DNA of 64,000 nucleotides, from assembly GCA_000437395.1 (NCBI GenBank), contig FR898192.1:1-64000 (forward strand), read 5' to 3'. Below the pieces are notes generated by a model. The model ran no database searches. It was not told the origin of the DNA and saw only the letters and a program-made list of their open reading frames with translations. Below, piece by piece: positions 31,329-39,348 of this stretch; the stretch's first letter is position 1; every line of letters begins with the position of its first letter. A program made the position numbers and the translations under genes. The DNA is from Clostridium sp. CAG:288 (lineage in GTDB: Bacteria; Bacillota_I; Bacilli_A; RFN20; CAG-288).

Positions 31329-31942
31329 TCAATAATTTTTTTTACTGGTCCGTATGATTTACGATATATACCATCTATAATTCCATATTTTTCTAAAGCT
31401 TCAAGATGTGCTTTAGTTGGATAACCTTTATGTTTAGCAAATCCATAATCAGGATACTTTTTATCTATTTCCATCAAAATGTCATCTCGTGTTACTTTAG
31501 CTAAGATTGATGCAGCTGCAACCGATAGAGAAGTGGCGTCACCTTTTTTGATTGAAACTAAATTTTTGTTAGTATTTAATTTCATATAATCTGTTATAAC
31601 AACATCTGGTTCAAAATTATTCTTTATCATTTCATCTAAAGCTTGTTGCATTCCAAGTCTACTAGCTTCAAGTATATTTATTTCATCTATAGTTTGTGGA
31701 CTAATAATTGAAATGTGATAAAAAATAGCTTTTTCTTTAATCTCTATAAATAAAGATCTTCTTTGTTTGTCTGTTAATTTTTTGGAGTCGTTTATTTTAC
31801 TATCGTCAAAGTCAGATGGAAGAATAACTCCAGCAGCAACAACTGGGCCACACAATGGACCTCTACCAGCTTCATCAAATCCAGCAATTAAAGTTGTAGA
31901 GTTTGTTCTATATGAATCGTCGTATTCTTTAAGCTTTGACAT
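31319..31942 (-). CDS. rnhB: Ribonuclease HII
   Basis: RNase HII removes ribonucleotides embedded in DNA. The catalytic acidic residues lie in GFDEAGRGPLCGPV (Asp-Glu), in VITDYMKL and in the later KVTRDD segment. 207 residues from ATG 31942; AAGGTGG is placed further upstream inside rbgA. It overlaps the end of rbgA by 14 bases, as in other Firmicutes with the ylqF-rnhB pair. Confidence 0.95.
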   Translation of the reverse strand: MSKLKEYDDSYRTNSTTLIAGFDEAGRGPLCGPVVAAGVILPSDFDDSKINDSKKLTDKQRRSLFIEIKEKAIFYHISIISPQTIDEINILEASRLGMQQALDEMIKNNFEPDVVITDYMKLNTNKNLVSIKKGDATSLSVAAASILAKVTRDDILMEIDKKYPDYGFAKHKGYPTKAHLEALEKYGIIDGIYRKSYGPVKKIIEKA

Positions 31943-32792
31943 TATCAACTACCACCTTTCCAATAGCACCTTCTTGGAATTCTTTTAAAACTGTCATTCT
32001 AGCTCTATTAATGTCTAACGCTCCACCAGGCAAGACAAACTTTCTACTTTGAGCAATTGCTTCAAACGCTTCATATGGTTGGTTAATAGGGCTTAAATTA
32101 GTGTTATAGCGAATGTTAAGGTTATTTAAATAATTATTTAATAAAAAAGTTATTAAGGTATCTGTCAATTCTTCAATAGGCAATATTTCTGTTTTAACTG
32201 ATCCTAACCAAGCTAGTTTAACAATTGTTTGTTTATCTTGATAGTTAGGCTCTAATACTCCAGGTGTATCAAACAAAACAAATTTATCTGAAACTTTAAT
32301 CATCTGTGGAGCTCTTGTGTGGCCAGGTTTATTTGCGACTGAAGCCTTCTTTTTTCCAACCAACGAATTAATGAGCGTTGATTTACCAACGTTAGGAATT
32401 CCGACAATTAAAGCACGTGTGGCAGGAACTTGTAATCCTAGTCTTTGATATTTTTCTTGCTTAGAGGATTTTATAGTTGATAAAAAATCAGTTAGTTCTT
32501 TAATATCCTTTTTATTTTTAAAATCTAAGGCTTTTACATATTTACCTTGTGATATGTCAGATTTAGTAATTTCTTCAAATCTCTTTAAATCGCATAAATC
32601 CTTTTTTGAATAAATTCTAGCAATCTTTTTTCCTTCTACAACTTTTTCAATTAAATTGTTGAAGGATGAAAGAGGTGCTCTAGCGTCTCCAATTTCGATA
32701 ACTAAATCTATTTGAGGTAACAATTTCTTAATTTCATCAAAAGCAACCTTCATGTGTCCTGGAAACCAATGTATATTTTGATAAGCAGCCAT
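31929..32792 (-). CDS. rbgA: Ribosome biogenesis GTPase RbgA (YlqF)
   Basis: A circularly permuted GTPase needed for late assembly of the 50S subunit. The N-terminal HWFPGHMKVA is the family signature. The motif order is permuted: G4-like YSKKDL (about residues 60-65) comes before G1 GIPNVGKST and G3 DTPGVLEP. In G4 the usual Asn of N-K-x-D is Ser. The C-terminal RNA-binding part ends with GALDINRARMTVLKEFQEGA. 287 residues; first gene of its minus-strand operon. Confidence 0.94.
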   Translation of the reverse strand: MAAYQNIHWFPGHMKVAFDEIKKLLPQIDLVIEIGDARAPLSSFNNLIEKVVEGKKIARIYSKKDLCDLKRFEEITKSDISQGKYVKALDFKNKKDIKELTDFLSTIKSSKQEKYQRLGLQVPATRALIVGIPNVGKSTLINSLVGKKKASVANKPGHTRAPQMIKVSDKFVLFDTPGVLEPNYQDKQTIVKLAWLGSVKTEILPIEELTDTLITFLLNNYLNNLNIRYNTNLSPINQPYEAFEAIAQSRKFVLPGGALDINRARMTVLKEFQEGAIGKVVVDNVKA

Positions 32793-32941
32793 ATTTATGC
32801 CTCAACTTTCTAAGCCTATAAAATTATCTCATTTAATTTTAATGAGGTCAATTAAGGGATAAAATAAACAAATAAAGATTATTTATTTATATTTAGAAAA
32901 TGAAAGCTTTCTAAAGAAATACAAAAAAATTAAAAAAGTTG

Positions 32942-32970
32942 TTGACATATAAGCTTCAGCCTTGTAAGAT
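32942..32970 (+). promoter_or_regulatory. Promoter of tRNA-Val/tRNA-Ser
   Basis: TTGACA (32942-32947), a 17-base spacer and TAAGAT (32965-32970), 11 bases ahead of the mature tRNA-Val. The spacing and the -35 box are ideal for the housekeeping sigma factor. Confidence 0.85.
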
Positions 32971-32981
32971 ATTAGGCATGT

Positions 32982-33057
32982 GGGCGTTTAGCTCAGCTGG
33001 GAGAGCATCTGTTTGACGTACAGAAGGTCATAGGTTCGATCCCTATAGCGCCCACCA
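32982..33057 (+). tRNA. tRNA-Val (GAC)
   Basis: Cloverleaf with acceptor GGGCGUU/AGCGCCC, anticodon loop UUGACGU between UCUGU and ACAGA, T loop UUCGAUC and encoded CCA. The anticodon is GAC. Confidence 0.93.
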
Positions 33058-33070
33058 TTAGTTGTTTATA

Positions 33071-33092
33071 CACCCGAAAGGGTCTTTTTTTT
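33071..33092 (+). terminator. Terminator between tRNA-Val and tRNA-Ser
   Basis: ACCC-GAAA-GGGT followed by CTTTTTTTT. The stem is short but has a stable GAAA loop and a strong T tract. No separate promoter is visible in the few bases ahead of tRNA-Ser, so read-through or processing of a joint transcript is likely. Confidence 0.6.
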
Positions 33093-33098
33093 CTAAAA

Positions 33099-33190
33099 GG
33101 AGCAGTACCCAAGCTGGTTGAAGGGACCGGTCTTGAAAACCGGCAGAAGGTTCACGCCTTGCGAGGGTTCGAATCCCTCCTGCTCCGCCA
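33099..33190 (+). tRNA. tRNA-Ser (UGA)
   Basis: Class II tRNA of 92 bases with acceptor GGAGCAG/CUGCUCC, anticodon stem CCGGU/ACCGG around CUUGAAA (anticodon UGA), a long variable arm, T loop UUCGAAU and CCA. Confidence 0.94.
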
Positions 33191-33204
33191 TTAAGAAAAC
33201 ATTA

Positions 33205-33237
33205 GTTTGACACAGTAAAATGTGTTAAACTTTTTTT
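33205..33237 (+). terminator. Terminator after tRNA-Ser
   Basis: GTTTGACACA, six-base loop, TGTGTTAAAC (one G-T wobble) followed by seven T. A near-identical stem follows the tRNA cluster at 61.7 kb. Confidence 0.88.
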
Positions 33238-33290
33238 GTGCTTAAAATAACATTATTTGAGACATAAGTGTCAAAGATATCCATATATAG

Positions 33291-33574
33291 TTCGAACGTG
33301 TTCGAATCACTAATTTAATTTTCCACGTCAAAAGATTTTCTAATTCTTCTGTTGAATTTAGTTATATATTATTTATAACTTTTTCTAGATATTTTTTAAT
33401 TTCTATATTCTTTTTGCTTTTTATATTTTATTTGCTAACACTTAATGCATTACTTCCTTGGTGTGGCTCCGTAGTATTAGTTGTAATCAGCATGGTACTA
33501 ACATTAATAGCGGGTATTATTCCTTCTAGAAGTGCTGCTAAAAAGATCTAGTTGTTGCATTAAGAATTGAATAA
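33291..33574 (+). pseudogene. Remnant of an FtsX/MacB-type ABC permease C-terminus
   Basis: An 86-codon open frame without a start (from 33291) ends at TAG 33549. It contains two hydrophobic segments and then IAGIIPSRSAAKK, which is the classic last helix and 'P-S-R-x-A-A-K-K-D-P' signature of FtsX/MacB permeases. After a frameshift right at the expected D-P, the next frame reads VVALRIE and a stop (33572-33574), which is the expected C-terminus 'V-x-A-L-R-x-E'. So the last third of a permease gene survives in frameshifted form. A good terminator follows. The identification rests on this C-terminal motif. Confidence 0.65.
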
Positions 33575-33582
33575 TTTAAATA

Positions 33583-33617
33583 AATCCAGTCAGGCGTTGA
33601 ACTTGCTGGATTTTTTT
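33583..33617 (+). terminator. Terminator of the decayed permease unit
   Basis: AATCCAG (33583-33589) pairs with CTGGATT (33606-33612), extended inside by CA/TG, and is followed by a run of T. It survives although the gene ahead of it is broken. Confidence 0.75.
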
Positions 33618-33873
33618 AATTCAGGGAGTATACATTGTATCAATAATGGTAATTAGGACCATGTAAAATAAACAAAAAATTAGGCATAAATTAGTTGATT
33701 AAGAGCTATTTAATAGAAGAAAAATGATATTTTCTGATTTATTGCTTTTTTGAAAAAAACGACAAAAAACGGGCTTAAAATGCAAATGTGTAGTTAAAAA
33801 TACGCCGAAAAAAGCAAAAAAATCTATCGATTAGACAAAATTTTAGTAAATTTTGTCTCCAAATTGGTTAAAA
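33618..33873. other. Gene-free stretch with one perfect hairpin
   Basis: No open frame of note. GACAAAATTT-TAGT-AAATTTTGTC (33834-33857) is a perfect ten-pair stem with a four-base loop, without a T tract, located just upstream of the sigma-factor promoter. It may be an operator. The remainder is A-rich. Confidence 0.5.
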
Positions 33874-33910
33874 TTGTTTCATTTCTCACCACTATTATAA
33901 TATTTGTGGT
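33874..33910 (+). promoter_or_regulatory. Promoter of the ECF sigma gene with flanking inverted repeat
   Basis: TTGTTT (33874-33879), a 16-base spacer and TATAAT (33896-33901). The -10 box is bracketed by ACCAC (33888-33892) and GTGGT (33906-33910), an inverted repeat that a repressor could use. The boxes look like a housekeeping promoter rather than an ECF-type one. Confidence 0.6.
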
Positions 33911-33943
33911 ATAAAGATATTGAAAAAATATATAGTTTGAATT

Positions 33944-34468
33944 ATGAAACTGAAATTTGAAGAAGAGAACAAGGGCAAGATTGAGATTATTTGTCAAAAA
34001 TATTATCAAATAGTATATGACCACTGCTTTTTTAATCTTTTAAATAGAAGCATGGCCGGTGATATAACACACGATACATTTCTTAAAGCTTTTAGAAATA
34101 TTGAAAATATCAAATTAGATAATAACGTTAAGTATTATCTGTTCAAAATTGCTGATAATCTTATAGCTGACTACTATCGTAAAGAAAAGGTTGAACGTGA
34201 TAATGCGATTAAATACTATGAAAAAGAGAAACTTGAATTTGATATTAGCCCTATAAGATATATGTCTAAAGAAGAGATAATTCATAAACTAGAAGAAGTA
34301 TTACCTATAGATGATATAAGACTTTTATCCATGTTATATATCGAAAGACAAAGTTATAAAGAAATTGCTAAAGAACTTAAAATATCAAAAATTCAAATCG
34401 ATAATAGAATTAGAAGAGCTAAAAGAATAATTAACAAATCATTTAAGAAATCTGATTTTCAATATTAA
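33944..34468 (+). CDS. ECF-type RNA polymerase sigma factor
   Basis: 174 residues. Sigma region 2 spans about residues 12-85 (YYQIVYDHCFFNLL, GDITHDTFLKAFRNI, YYLFKIADNLIADYYRKE) and region 4 about 110-165 (LPIDDIRLLSMLYIERQSYK, then EIAKELKISKIQIDNRIRRAK). No anti-sigma factor or membrane partner is encoded next to it. The start ATG has no clear ribosome binding site, so expression may be low. Its gene lies between a decayed ABC permease and the deaminase; loss of a former partner transporter is possible but unproved. Confidence 0.8.
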   Translation: MKLKFEEENKGKIEIICQKYYQIVYDHCFFNLLNRSMAGDITHDTFLKAFRNIENIKLDNNVKYYLFKIADNLIADYYRKEKVERDNAIKYYEKEKLEFDISPIRYMSKEEIIHKLEEVLPIDDIRLLSMLYIERQSYKEIAKELKISKIQIDNRIRRAKRIINKSFKKSDFQY

Positions 34469-34475
34469 TCATTAA

Positions 34476-34503
34476 TTGTCTTGCTACCATTTGCCTCTAT
34501 AAT
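34476..34503 (+). promoter_or_regulatory. Promoter of the deaminase-ECF transporter unit
   Basis: TTGTCT (34476-34481), a 16-base spacer and TATAAT (34498-34503), 35 bases ahead of the start codon at 34539. Confidence 0.75.
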
Positions 34504-34538
34504 AATGTATAATTACAAAAATAGGGGGCTTTTATTCT

Positions 34539-35012
34539 ATGAATAATTACATTTCTTGGGATGAATATTTTATGAGCATGGCTATTTTAAGCTCTAAAAG
34601 AAGCAAAGATCCTAATACTAAGGTTGGAGCTTGTATCGTTAGTATGGATAAGAAAGTATTATCCGTAGGATATAACGGTATGCCAATAGGAATTGATGAT
34701 AAAAAAATTCCTTGGGGTCGTGAAGGAGAAGAATTGGATACTAAATATCCATACGTTTGTCACGCAGAACTTAATGCAATTTTAAACTCTGATAGAAATT
34801 TACATAACTCTAGAATTTATGTAACACTTTTTCCTTGCAACGAATGTGCAAAAGCTCTTATTCAAGCTGGAATAAAAGAAGTAGTTTACCTTAATGATAA
34901 ATATAGAGATACAAATTCTGGTATAGCTAGTAGAAGACTTTTAGATATGGCTGGAGTTAAAACAATAAAATACGAAGGTAGAATTCCTGAAGTTAATTTT
35001 GAAGGAGAATAA
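34539..35012 (+). CDS. Deoxycytidylate (dCMP) deaminase family protein
   Basis: It should convert dCMP to dUMP, the substrate of thymidylate synthase. The zinc-binding CHAELNAIL (His, catalytic Glu) and PCNECAKALI (two Cys) motifs are intact, and the N-terminus ISWDEYFMSMAILSSKRSKD is typical of dCMP deaminase/ComEB. 157 residues. A GGGGG run 10 bases upstream serves as ribosome binding site. It leads the gene string that continues with the ECF transporter. Confidence 0.9.
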   Translation: MNNYISWDEYFMSMAILSSKRSKDPNTKVGACIVSMDKKVLSVGYNGMPIGIDDKKIPWGREGEELDTKYPYVCHAELNAILNSDRNLHNSRIYVTLFPCNECAKALIQAGIKEVVYLNDKYRDTNSGIASRRLLDMAGVKTIKYEGRIPEVNFEGE

Positions 35013-35014
35013 AT

Positions 35015-35266
35015 ATGTTTAAAGAAACATCTGTTGGACAATATATAAAAAGAACTCTTATTTTACTTTTGTGCTTAGCTATTGTTTTAGTTCTTTTTTA
35101 TCCACTTGCAATGGATACCCATCAAAAACGAATGATTTATTTAATAGTTATTTCATCTGTTTTTGTTGGAACTATAATTGCTTATTGGATATACATATTT
35201 ATTAGAGAATATCGCTTATCGCATACTAATAAAAAGAAAGTGAGTAAGAAACAAGATGAGCAATAA
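35015..35266 (+). CDS. Small two-helix membrane protein, unknown
   Basis: 83 residues with two hydrophobic helices (about 13-30 and 42-64) and a Lys-rich tail. GAAGGAG lies ahead of its start, at the end of the deaminase gene, and its own end overlaps ecfA1 by 11 bases, so it belongs to this operon. No family recognised. It is too small and too simple to be a substrate-binding S component of the ECF transporter. Confidence 0.65.
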   Translation: MFKETSVGQYIKRTLILLLCLAIVLVLFYPLAMDTHQKRMIYLIVISSVFVGTIIAYWIYIFIREYRLSHTNKKKVSKKQDEQ

Positions 35267-36098
35267 AAGTGCAGTTAGATTAGAACATCTATCATACTCA
35301 TACAAAAATGACGACAATATAAATGAAGAAGATTTAACTATAAACGATGTCAACTTTGATATCTATGAAGGTGAATATGTTGCTTTAATTGGACATAACG
35401 GTTCTGGAAAATCAACTTTAGCTAAATTGATTATTGGACTATATGTACAGTTGAAAGGACAAATATATATTTTTGATCAGGAAATGAATGATGATAATGT
35501 ATATGAACTTAGAAGAAATTTAGGTATTATCTTTCAAAATCCAGATAACCAGTTTATTGGATCGACGGTGAGAGATGATATTGCTTTTGGATTAGAAAAT
35601 GATTGTATAGATACCGATACAATGAAGGTTTTAGTTGACGAATTTGCAGAAAAAGTCGGTATGAAAGAATACTTAGATAAGGAACCATCAAACCTTTCTG
35701 GTGGACAAAAGCAAAGAGTCGCAATTGCTGGAGCATTAGCAAGAAAGCCTAAGATTTTAATCATGGATGAAGCTACAGCTATGTTAGATCCAAAAGGCCG
35801 TAGAGATATAAGAAACTTAATCAAAAAGATGAAAGATGAAAATCCAGGTTTAACAATTATTTCAATTACTCACGATATTGATGAAGCTTACCAAGCTGAT
35901 AAAGTAATTGTTTTAAATAAAGGCAAGGTATTTTTGTCAGGCACACCAGAAGAAGTATTTGAACAAAGCGATAAACTTTTATCAATTAAATTAGATATAC
36001 CTTTTTTCCACAAATTAAATAAAGAGTTAAAGAAAGAAGGCATTAATATAGACGGCGTTGGAACTTTAGAAGGGTTGGTGCAAAAGTTATGTCGATAA
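35256..36098 (+). CDS. ecfA1: ECF transporter ATPase EcfA1
   Basis: One of the two ATPases of the energy-coupling factor module that drives vitamin and metal uptake. Walker A GHNGSGKST is at residues 46-54, the Q loop FQNPDNQ follows, then the signature LSGGQKQR and Walker B ILIMDEAT. 280 residues. Weak ribosome binding site; translation is probably coupled to the small membrane protein it overlaps. No S component is present in this window, so the substrate cannot be told and separate S genes probably share this module. Confidence 0.94.
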   Translation: MSNKSAVRLEHLSYSYKNDDNINEEDLTINDVNFDIYEGEYVALIGHNGSGKSTLAKLIIGLYVQLKGQIYIFDQEMNDDNVYELRRNLGIIFQNPDNQFIGSTVRDDIAFGLENDCIDTDTMKVLVDEFAEKVGMKEYLDKEPSNLSGGQKQRVAIAGALARKPKILIMDEATAMLDPKGRRDIRNLIKKMKDENPGLTIISITHDIDEAYQADKVIVLNKGKVFLSGTPEEVFEQSDKLLSIKLDIPFFHKLNKELKKEGINIDGVGTLEGLVQKLCR

Positions 36099-36943
36099 AA
36101 ATAGAAAATTTATCTTATATATACGCTGAAAAAACTCCTGGTGAGCACCAAGCACTTTTTGATATTAATCTTGATATTTTAGACCATACATTTATGGCTT
36201 TAATTGGTGAGACGGGATCAGGTAAATCAACGCTTGTACAACATCTCAACGGATTAATTTATCCTACCAAAGGTAAGATAACGATAGGTGATTATTGCAT
36301 TGAAGGTGGTCAAAAAAAGCACAAAGGAATTAAAAAATTAAGACAATATTGTGGCTTAGTATTTCAGTTTCCAGAGTATCAACTTTTTGAAGAAACAGTT
36401 TTAAAAGATGTTTCTTTTGGCCCTAAAAATTTCGGATTATCCAATGAAGAATCTATCGAAAAAGCCAAAGAATCTTTAAGATTAGTTGGTCTAGATGAAT
36501 CTTACTATAACAGATCACCATTTGAATTGTCAGGTGGTGAAAAAAGACGTGTCGCTATTGCTGGAATTATTGCGTTATCTCCAAAAATTCTTGTCTTGGA
36601 TGAACCAACAGCAGGATTAGATCCACACGGTGAAAGAGAAATGCTTAAATTGTTCCAAAAAATATATGAAACTGGAACAAGCATTGTTTTGGTAACCCAC
36701 AATATGGATATCGTTTTACAATATGCGCAGGACGTTGTTGTATTAAGCAAAGGTAAAATAGTTAAAGAAGCTAAACCATTAGAGCTATTTCAACAATTAG
36801 ATTTCTTAAAGAAGGTTGCTATAGAACCTCCATATATCTTTAAAGTTGCTATGGAACTTATTGATAACGGTCTCCCTTTAAATTTAGAGAATATTAAAGA
36901 TATTGAGACTCTTGCAAAAGAAATTAGGAGGGTAAAAGCATGA
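36089..36943 (+). CDS. ecfA2: ECF transporter ATPase EcfA2
   Basis: Partner ATPase of EcfA1. Walker A GETGSGKST, Q loop FQFPEYQ (the EcfA2-type P-E-x-Q), signature LSGGEKRR and Walker B ILVLDEPTAGLDP are all present. 284 residues. It overlaps ecfA1 by 10 bases and ecfT by 4, so the three are made together. Confidence 0.95.
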   Translation: MSIKIENLSYIYAEKTPGEHQALFDINLDILDHTFMALIGETGSGKSTLVQHLNGLIYPTKGKITIGDYCIEGGQKKHKGIKKLRQYCGLVFQFPEYQLFEETVLKDVSFGPKNFGLSNEESIEKAKESLRLVGLDESYYNRSPFELSGGEKRRVAIAGIIALSPKILVLDEPTAGLDPHGEREMLKLFQKIYETGTSIVLVTHNMDIVLQYAQDVVVLSKGKIVKEAKPLELFQQLDFLKKVAIEPPYIFKVAMELIDNGLPLNLENIKDIETLAKEIRRVKA

Positions 36944-37794
36944 AAAATATGGCTTTAGGTCGCTATATTCAATACGATACTCCTATGCATAGAATGGATC
37001 CTAGAATTAAAATCCTAGGTCTCATAGTTTTTATGGTAGCAATATTTTTAAATTATGGTCCAGTAACAACTAATTTTATTATGTATGGATTATTCTTTGT
37101 GATAATTTTTATCTTAATGAAAATTGGTAAAATTAAATTTAAATTTGTCTTAAAATCATTAAAAGCAATATGGATCATGGTTGTGTTTTTGCTAATTATT
37201 AACGTTTTGTTAACAAGAACAGGTGATATTGCTTTTAAAATTGGTACTTTTCCAATTTATTGGAGTGGAATATTTAATACTATATATGTTGTATGCAGAT
37301 TGGTCTTGATGATTATGGTTACAACTGTATTAACTTCAACAACAAAACCGCTAGAATTGACTTTCGGTTTGGAATGGCTCATGACTCCTTTAAAATTTAT
37401 TAAAGTTCCAGTTTCTGCTGTTTCTATGACAATATCACTAGCCCTAAGATTTATTCCTACCCTAACAGATGAGACAGATAGAATAATGAAGGCTCAAGCA
37501 AGTAGAGGTGTCGATTTTGCTAATGGAAAATTAAAAGACAAAGTTAAATCGATCGTTTCTTTAATTATTCCTTTATTTATGTCAGCTTTTAGCCGTTCAG
37601 CAGAATTAGCTGATGCCATGGAATCACGTGGATATAATCCAGATGCAAAAAGAACTAGATATAGAGTGGTAAAATGGTCTATTGCAGACACAATTTATAC
37701 AATTTCTTTGTGTTTATTCTTAGGTGGAATTATTACACTTGCTGTTTTAAGGCCTGATATCGTTAGTTTAATTTCGGGACTTTTTACTAAATGA
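36940..37794 (+). CDS. ecfT: ECF transporter transmembrane subunit EcfT
   Basis: The coupling membrane protein of the ECF module. About six hydrophobic helices and the two Ala/Ser-Arg-Gly coupling motifs AQASRGVDF and AMESRGYNPD, which sit in the grooves of EcfA1/A2, are visible. 284 residues. AGGAGG lies ten bases ahead. Overlaps truA by 4 bases, the same order as in Bacillus. Confidence 0.94.
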   Translation: MKNMALGRYIQYDTPMHRMDPRIKILGLIVFMVAIFLNYGPVTTNFIMYGLFFVIIFILMKIGKIKFKFVLKSLKAIWIMVVFLLIINVLLTRTGDIAFKIGTFPIYWSGIFNTIYVVCRLVLMIMVTTVLTSTTKPLELTFGLEWLMTPLKFIKVPVSAVSMTISLALRFIPTLTDETDRIMKAQASRGVDFANGKLKDKVKSIVSLIIPLFMSAFSRSAELADAMESRGYNPDAKRTRYRVVKWSIADTIYTISLCLFLGGIITLAVLRPDIVSLISGLFTK

Positions 37795-38552
37795 ACTATT
37801 TTATGCGAATAGCTTTTCGTGGGAGAGATTTTAATGGCACACAAAAGCTAAAAGATAAAATTACAGTACAATCAATGTTAGAAGAAAAACTAACATCTAT
37901 TTTTGATGAAAACATAAAAGTTAAAATAGGTTCAAGATTAGACAAATGTGTCTCGGCTTTGGATTTTGGAGTGAATTTTAAGACGAGCACAGAAAAAGTT
38001 AAGCCTAATAAACTTCAATATGTTCTTAATCGACTTTTACCAAATTTTATAAGAATTAAAGAATGTAGAGAAGTAGCTGATGATTTTAATGCTAGGTATG
38101 ATGCTATTTCTAAAACTTATCTTTATGTAATTGAAAGAAAAGTGGAAAACCCTTTATTAATTGAAGTTTGCTGGCATCCTATTTTTGATTTTGATATTGA
38201 AACTTTTAGAAACGTTAGTAAGCTATATGTTGGAAACCATTGTTTTGACTTCTTTGGTAGCGAAGAAGAGAAAGATGGTAAAATACTATCGATTGAAGAT
38301 GTGTGGGTCGAAGAAAAAGGTAACTATGTTTTGTGGAGAGTAAAAGGGAGATCCTTTTTAAGATACCAAGTTAGATTTATGGTAGGAACTGCCTATGAAA
38401 TAGCTGCAGGAAGAACAAGTATTGCTGAAATTACATCACGACTTGATGGAACAAATAAAACGACGGTACATCATAAAGCCCCAGCATCAGGTTTAATATT
38501 AGAAAAAGTCGAATATGATTTTGAAAGGAGTGAGAACCTTGCTAAGGAATAA
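37791..38552 (+). CDS. truA: tRNA pseudouridine(38-40) synthase TruA
   Basis: TruA modifies the anticodon stem-loop. The catalytic Asp is Asp51 in GSRLDKCVSA; most homologues have G-R-T-D-x-G-V-H-A here, so the motif is diverged although the Asp stays. FNARYDAISKTYLYVI and FLRYQVRFMVGTAYEIAAGR are further TruA blocks. 253 residues. The following PHP gene starts inside its end. Confidence 0.9.
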   Translation: MNYFMRIAFRGRDFNGTQKLKDKITVQSMLEEKLTSIFDENIKVKIGSRLDKCVSALDFGVNFKTSTEKVKPNKLQYVLNRLLPNFIRIKECREVADDFNARYDAISKTYLYVIERKVENPLLIEVCWHPIFDFDIETFRNVSKLYVGNHCFDFFGSEEEKDGKILSIEDVWVEEKGNYVLWRVKGRSFLRYQVRFMVGTAYEIAAGRTSIAEITSRLDGTNKTTVHHKAPASGLILEKVEYDFERSENLAKE

Positions 38553-39348
38553 TTATCATACACATACAAAAAGATGTGGACACGCAGAAGGCGAAGATGA
38601 AGATTATGTCTTAGAAGCTTTAGGAAGTGGAATAACTGATTTAGGTTTTTCTGATCATATTATGCTTCCTGGTTTTTCGCAACCAAATGTTAGAGGAGAA
38701 TATTCTGTTTTGGATGATTATTTAGAATCAATCGATAATCTAAAACAAAAATATAAAGATAGAATGCATATTCATGTTGGCTTCGAAGCTGAATCGATTT
38801 CAGAATACTTTCCATATTATAGAGAATTAATAGAAAGTGGAACTATCGATTATTTAATTTTAGGCAATCACTTTTCGTTAGGAAGTGATCATCAAATTAA
38901 AACGTATTTTGCACATACCCCTACTTCTGAATCAATTCGTGAATATAGAGATAGAGCTATCGAAGCTTTAAAAACAGGGCTCTTTAGTTGCTTTGCTCAC
39001 CCTGATTACTATATGTCAGCAATGCCAAAGATTACTAAAGAAGCGATGAAAATTGCAAAAGAATTAATTCAGACAGCTATGGAATTAGATATCCCATTAG
39101 AAGTTAATGTGGCTGGTATAAGAAATGGAAAAAAGAATGTTGGTAATACTTTAAGATATATTTATCCAACAGATGCTTTTTTTGAATTAGCTGGAAAAAT
39201 GAAAGCTAAATGCATCATAGGAATTGATGCTCATTCACCAAGAGATATATCTGATGACGATAGCAATTCTTTAGCTGTTAGATTTGCTAAAAAGCATAAT
39301 TTAAATTTGATTGATCGATTAGAATTTAAAGGAAGAAATAAAAAATGA
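38539..39348 (+). CDS. PHP-domain phosphatase, histidinol-phosphatase-like
   Basis: A metal-dependent PHP-fold phosphoesterase. The metal ligands are seen in NYHTHTKRCGHAE (H-x-H), GFSDHI, GFEAE, GNHF, FAHPDYY and GIDAHSPRD. I start at TTG 38539 with AAAGGAG eight bases upstream; the in-frame ATG at 38515 has no such site. It overlaps truA by 14 bases. No histidine biosynthesis genes are in view, so the substrate may be another phosphate ester; 269 residues is the HisK length. Confidence 0.85.
   Translation: MLRNNYHTHTKRCGHAEGEDEDYVLEALGSGITDLGFSDHIMLPGFSQPNVRGEYSVLDDYLESIDNLKQKYKDRMHIHVGFEAESISEYFPYYRELIESGTIDYLILGNHFSLGSDHQIKTYFAHTPTSESIREYRDRAIEALKTGLFSCFAHPDYYMSAMPKITKEAMKIAKELIQTAMELDIPLEVNVAGIRNGKKNVGNTLRYIYPTDAFFELAGKMKAKCIIGIDAHSPRDISDDDSNSLAVRFAKKHNLNLIDRLEFKGRNKK

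Noticed and set aside
32820..33240. Genomic island integrated at tRNA-Ser
   Set aside because: No integrase and no duplicated tRNA 3' end was found; only a gene remnant follows.
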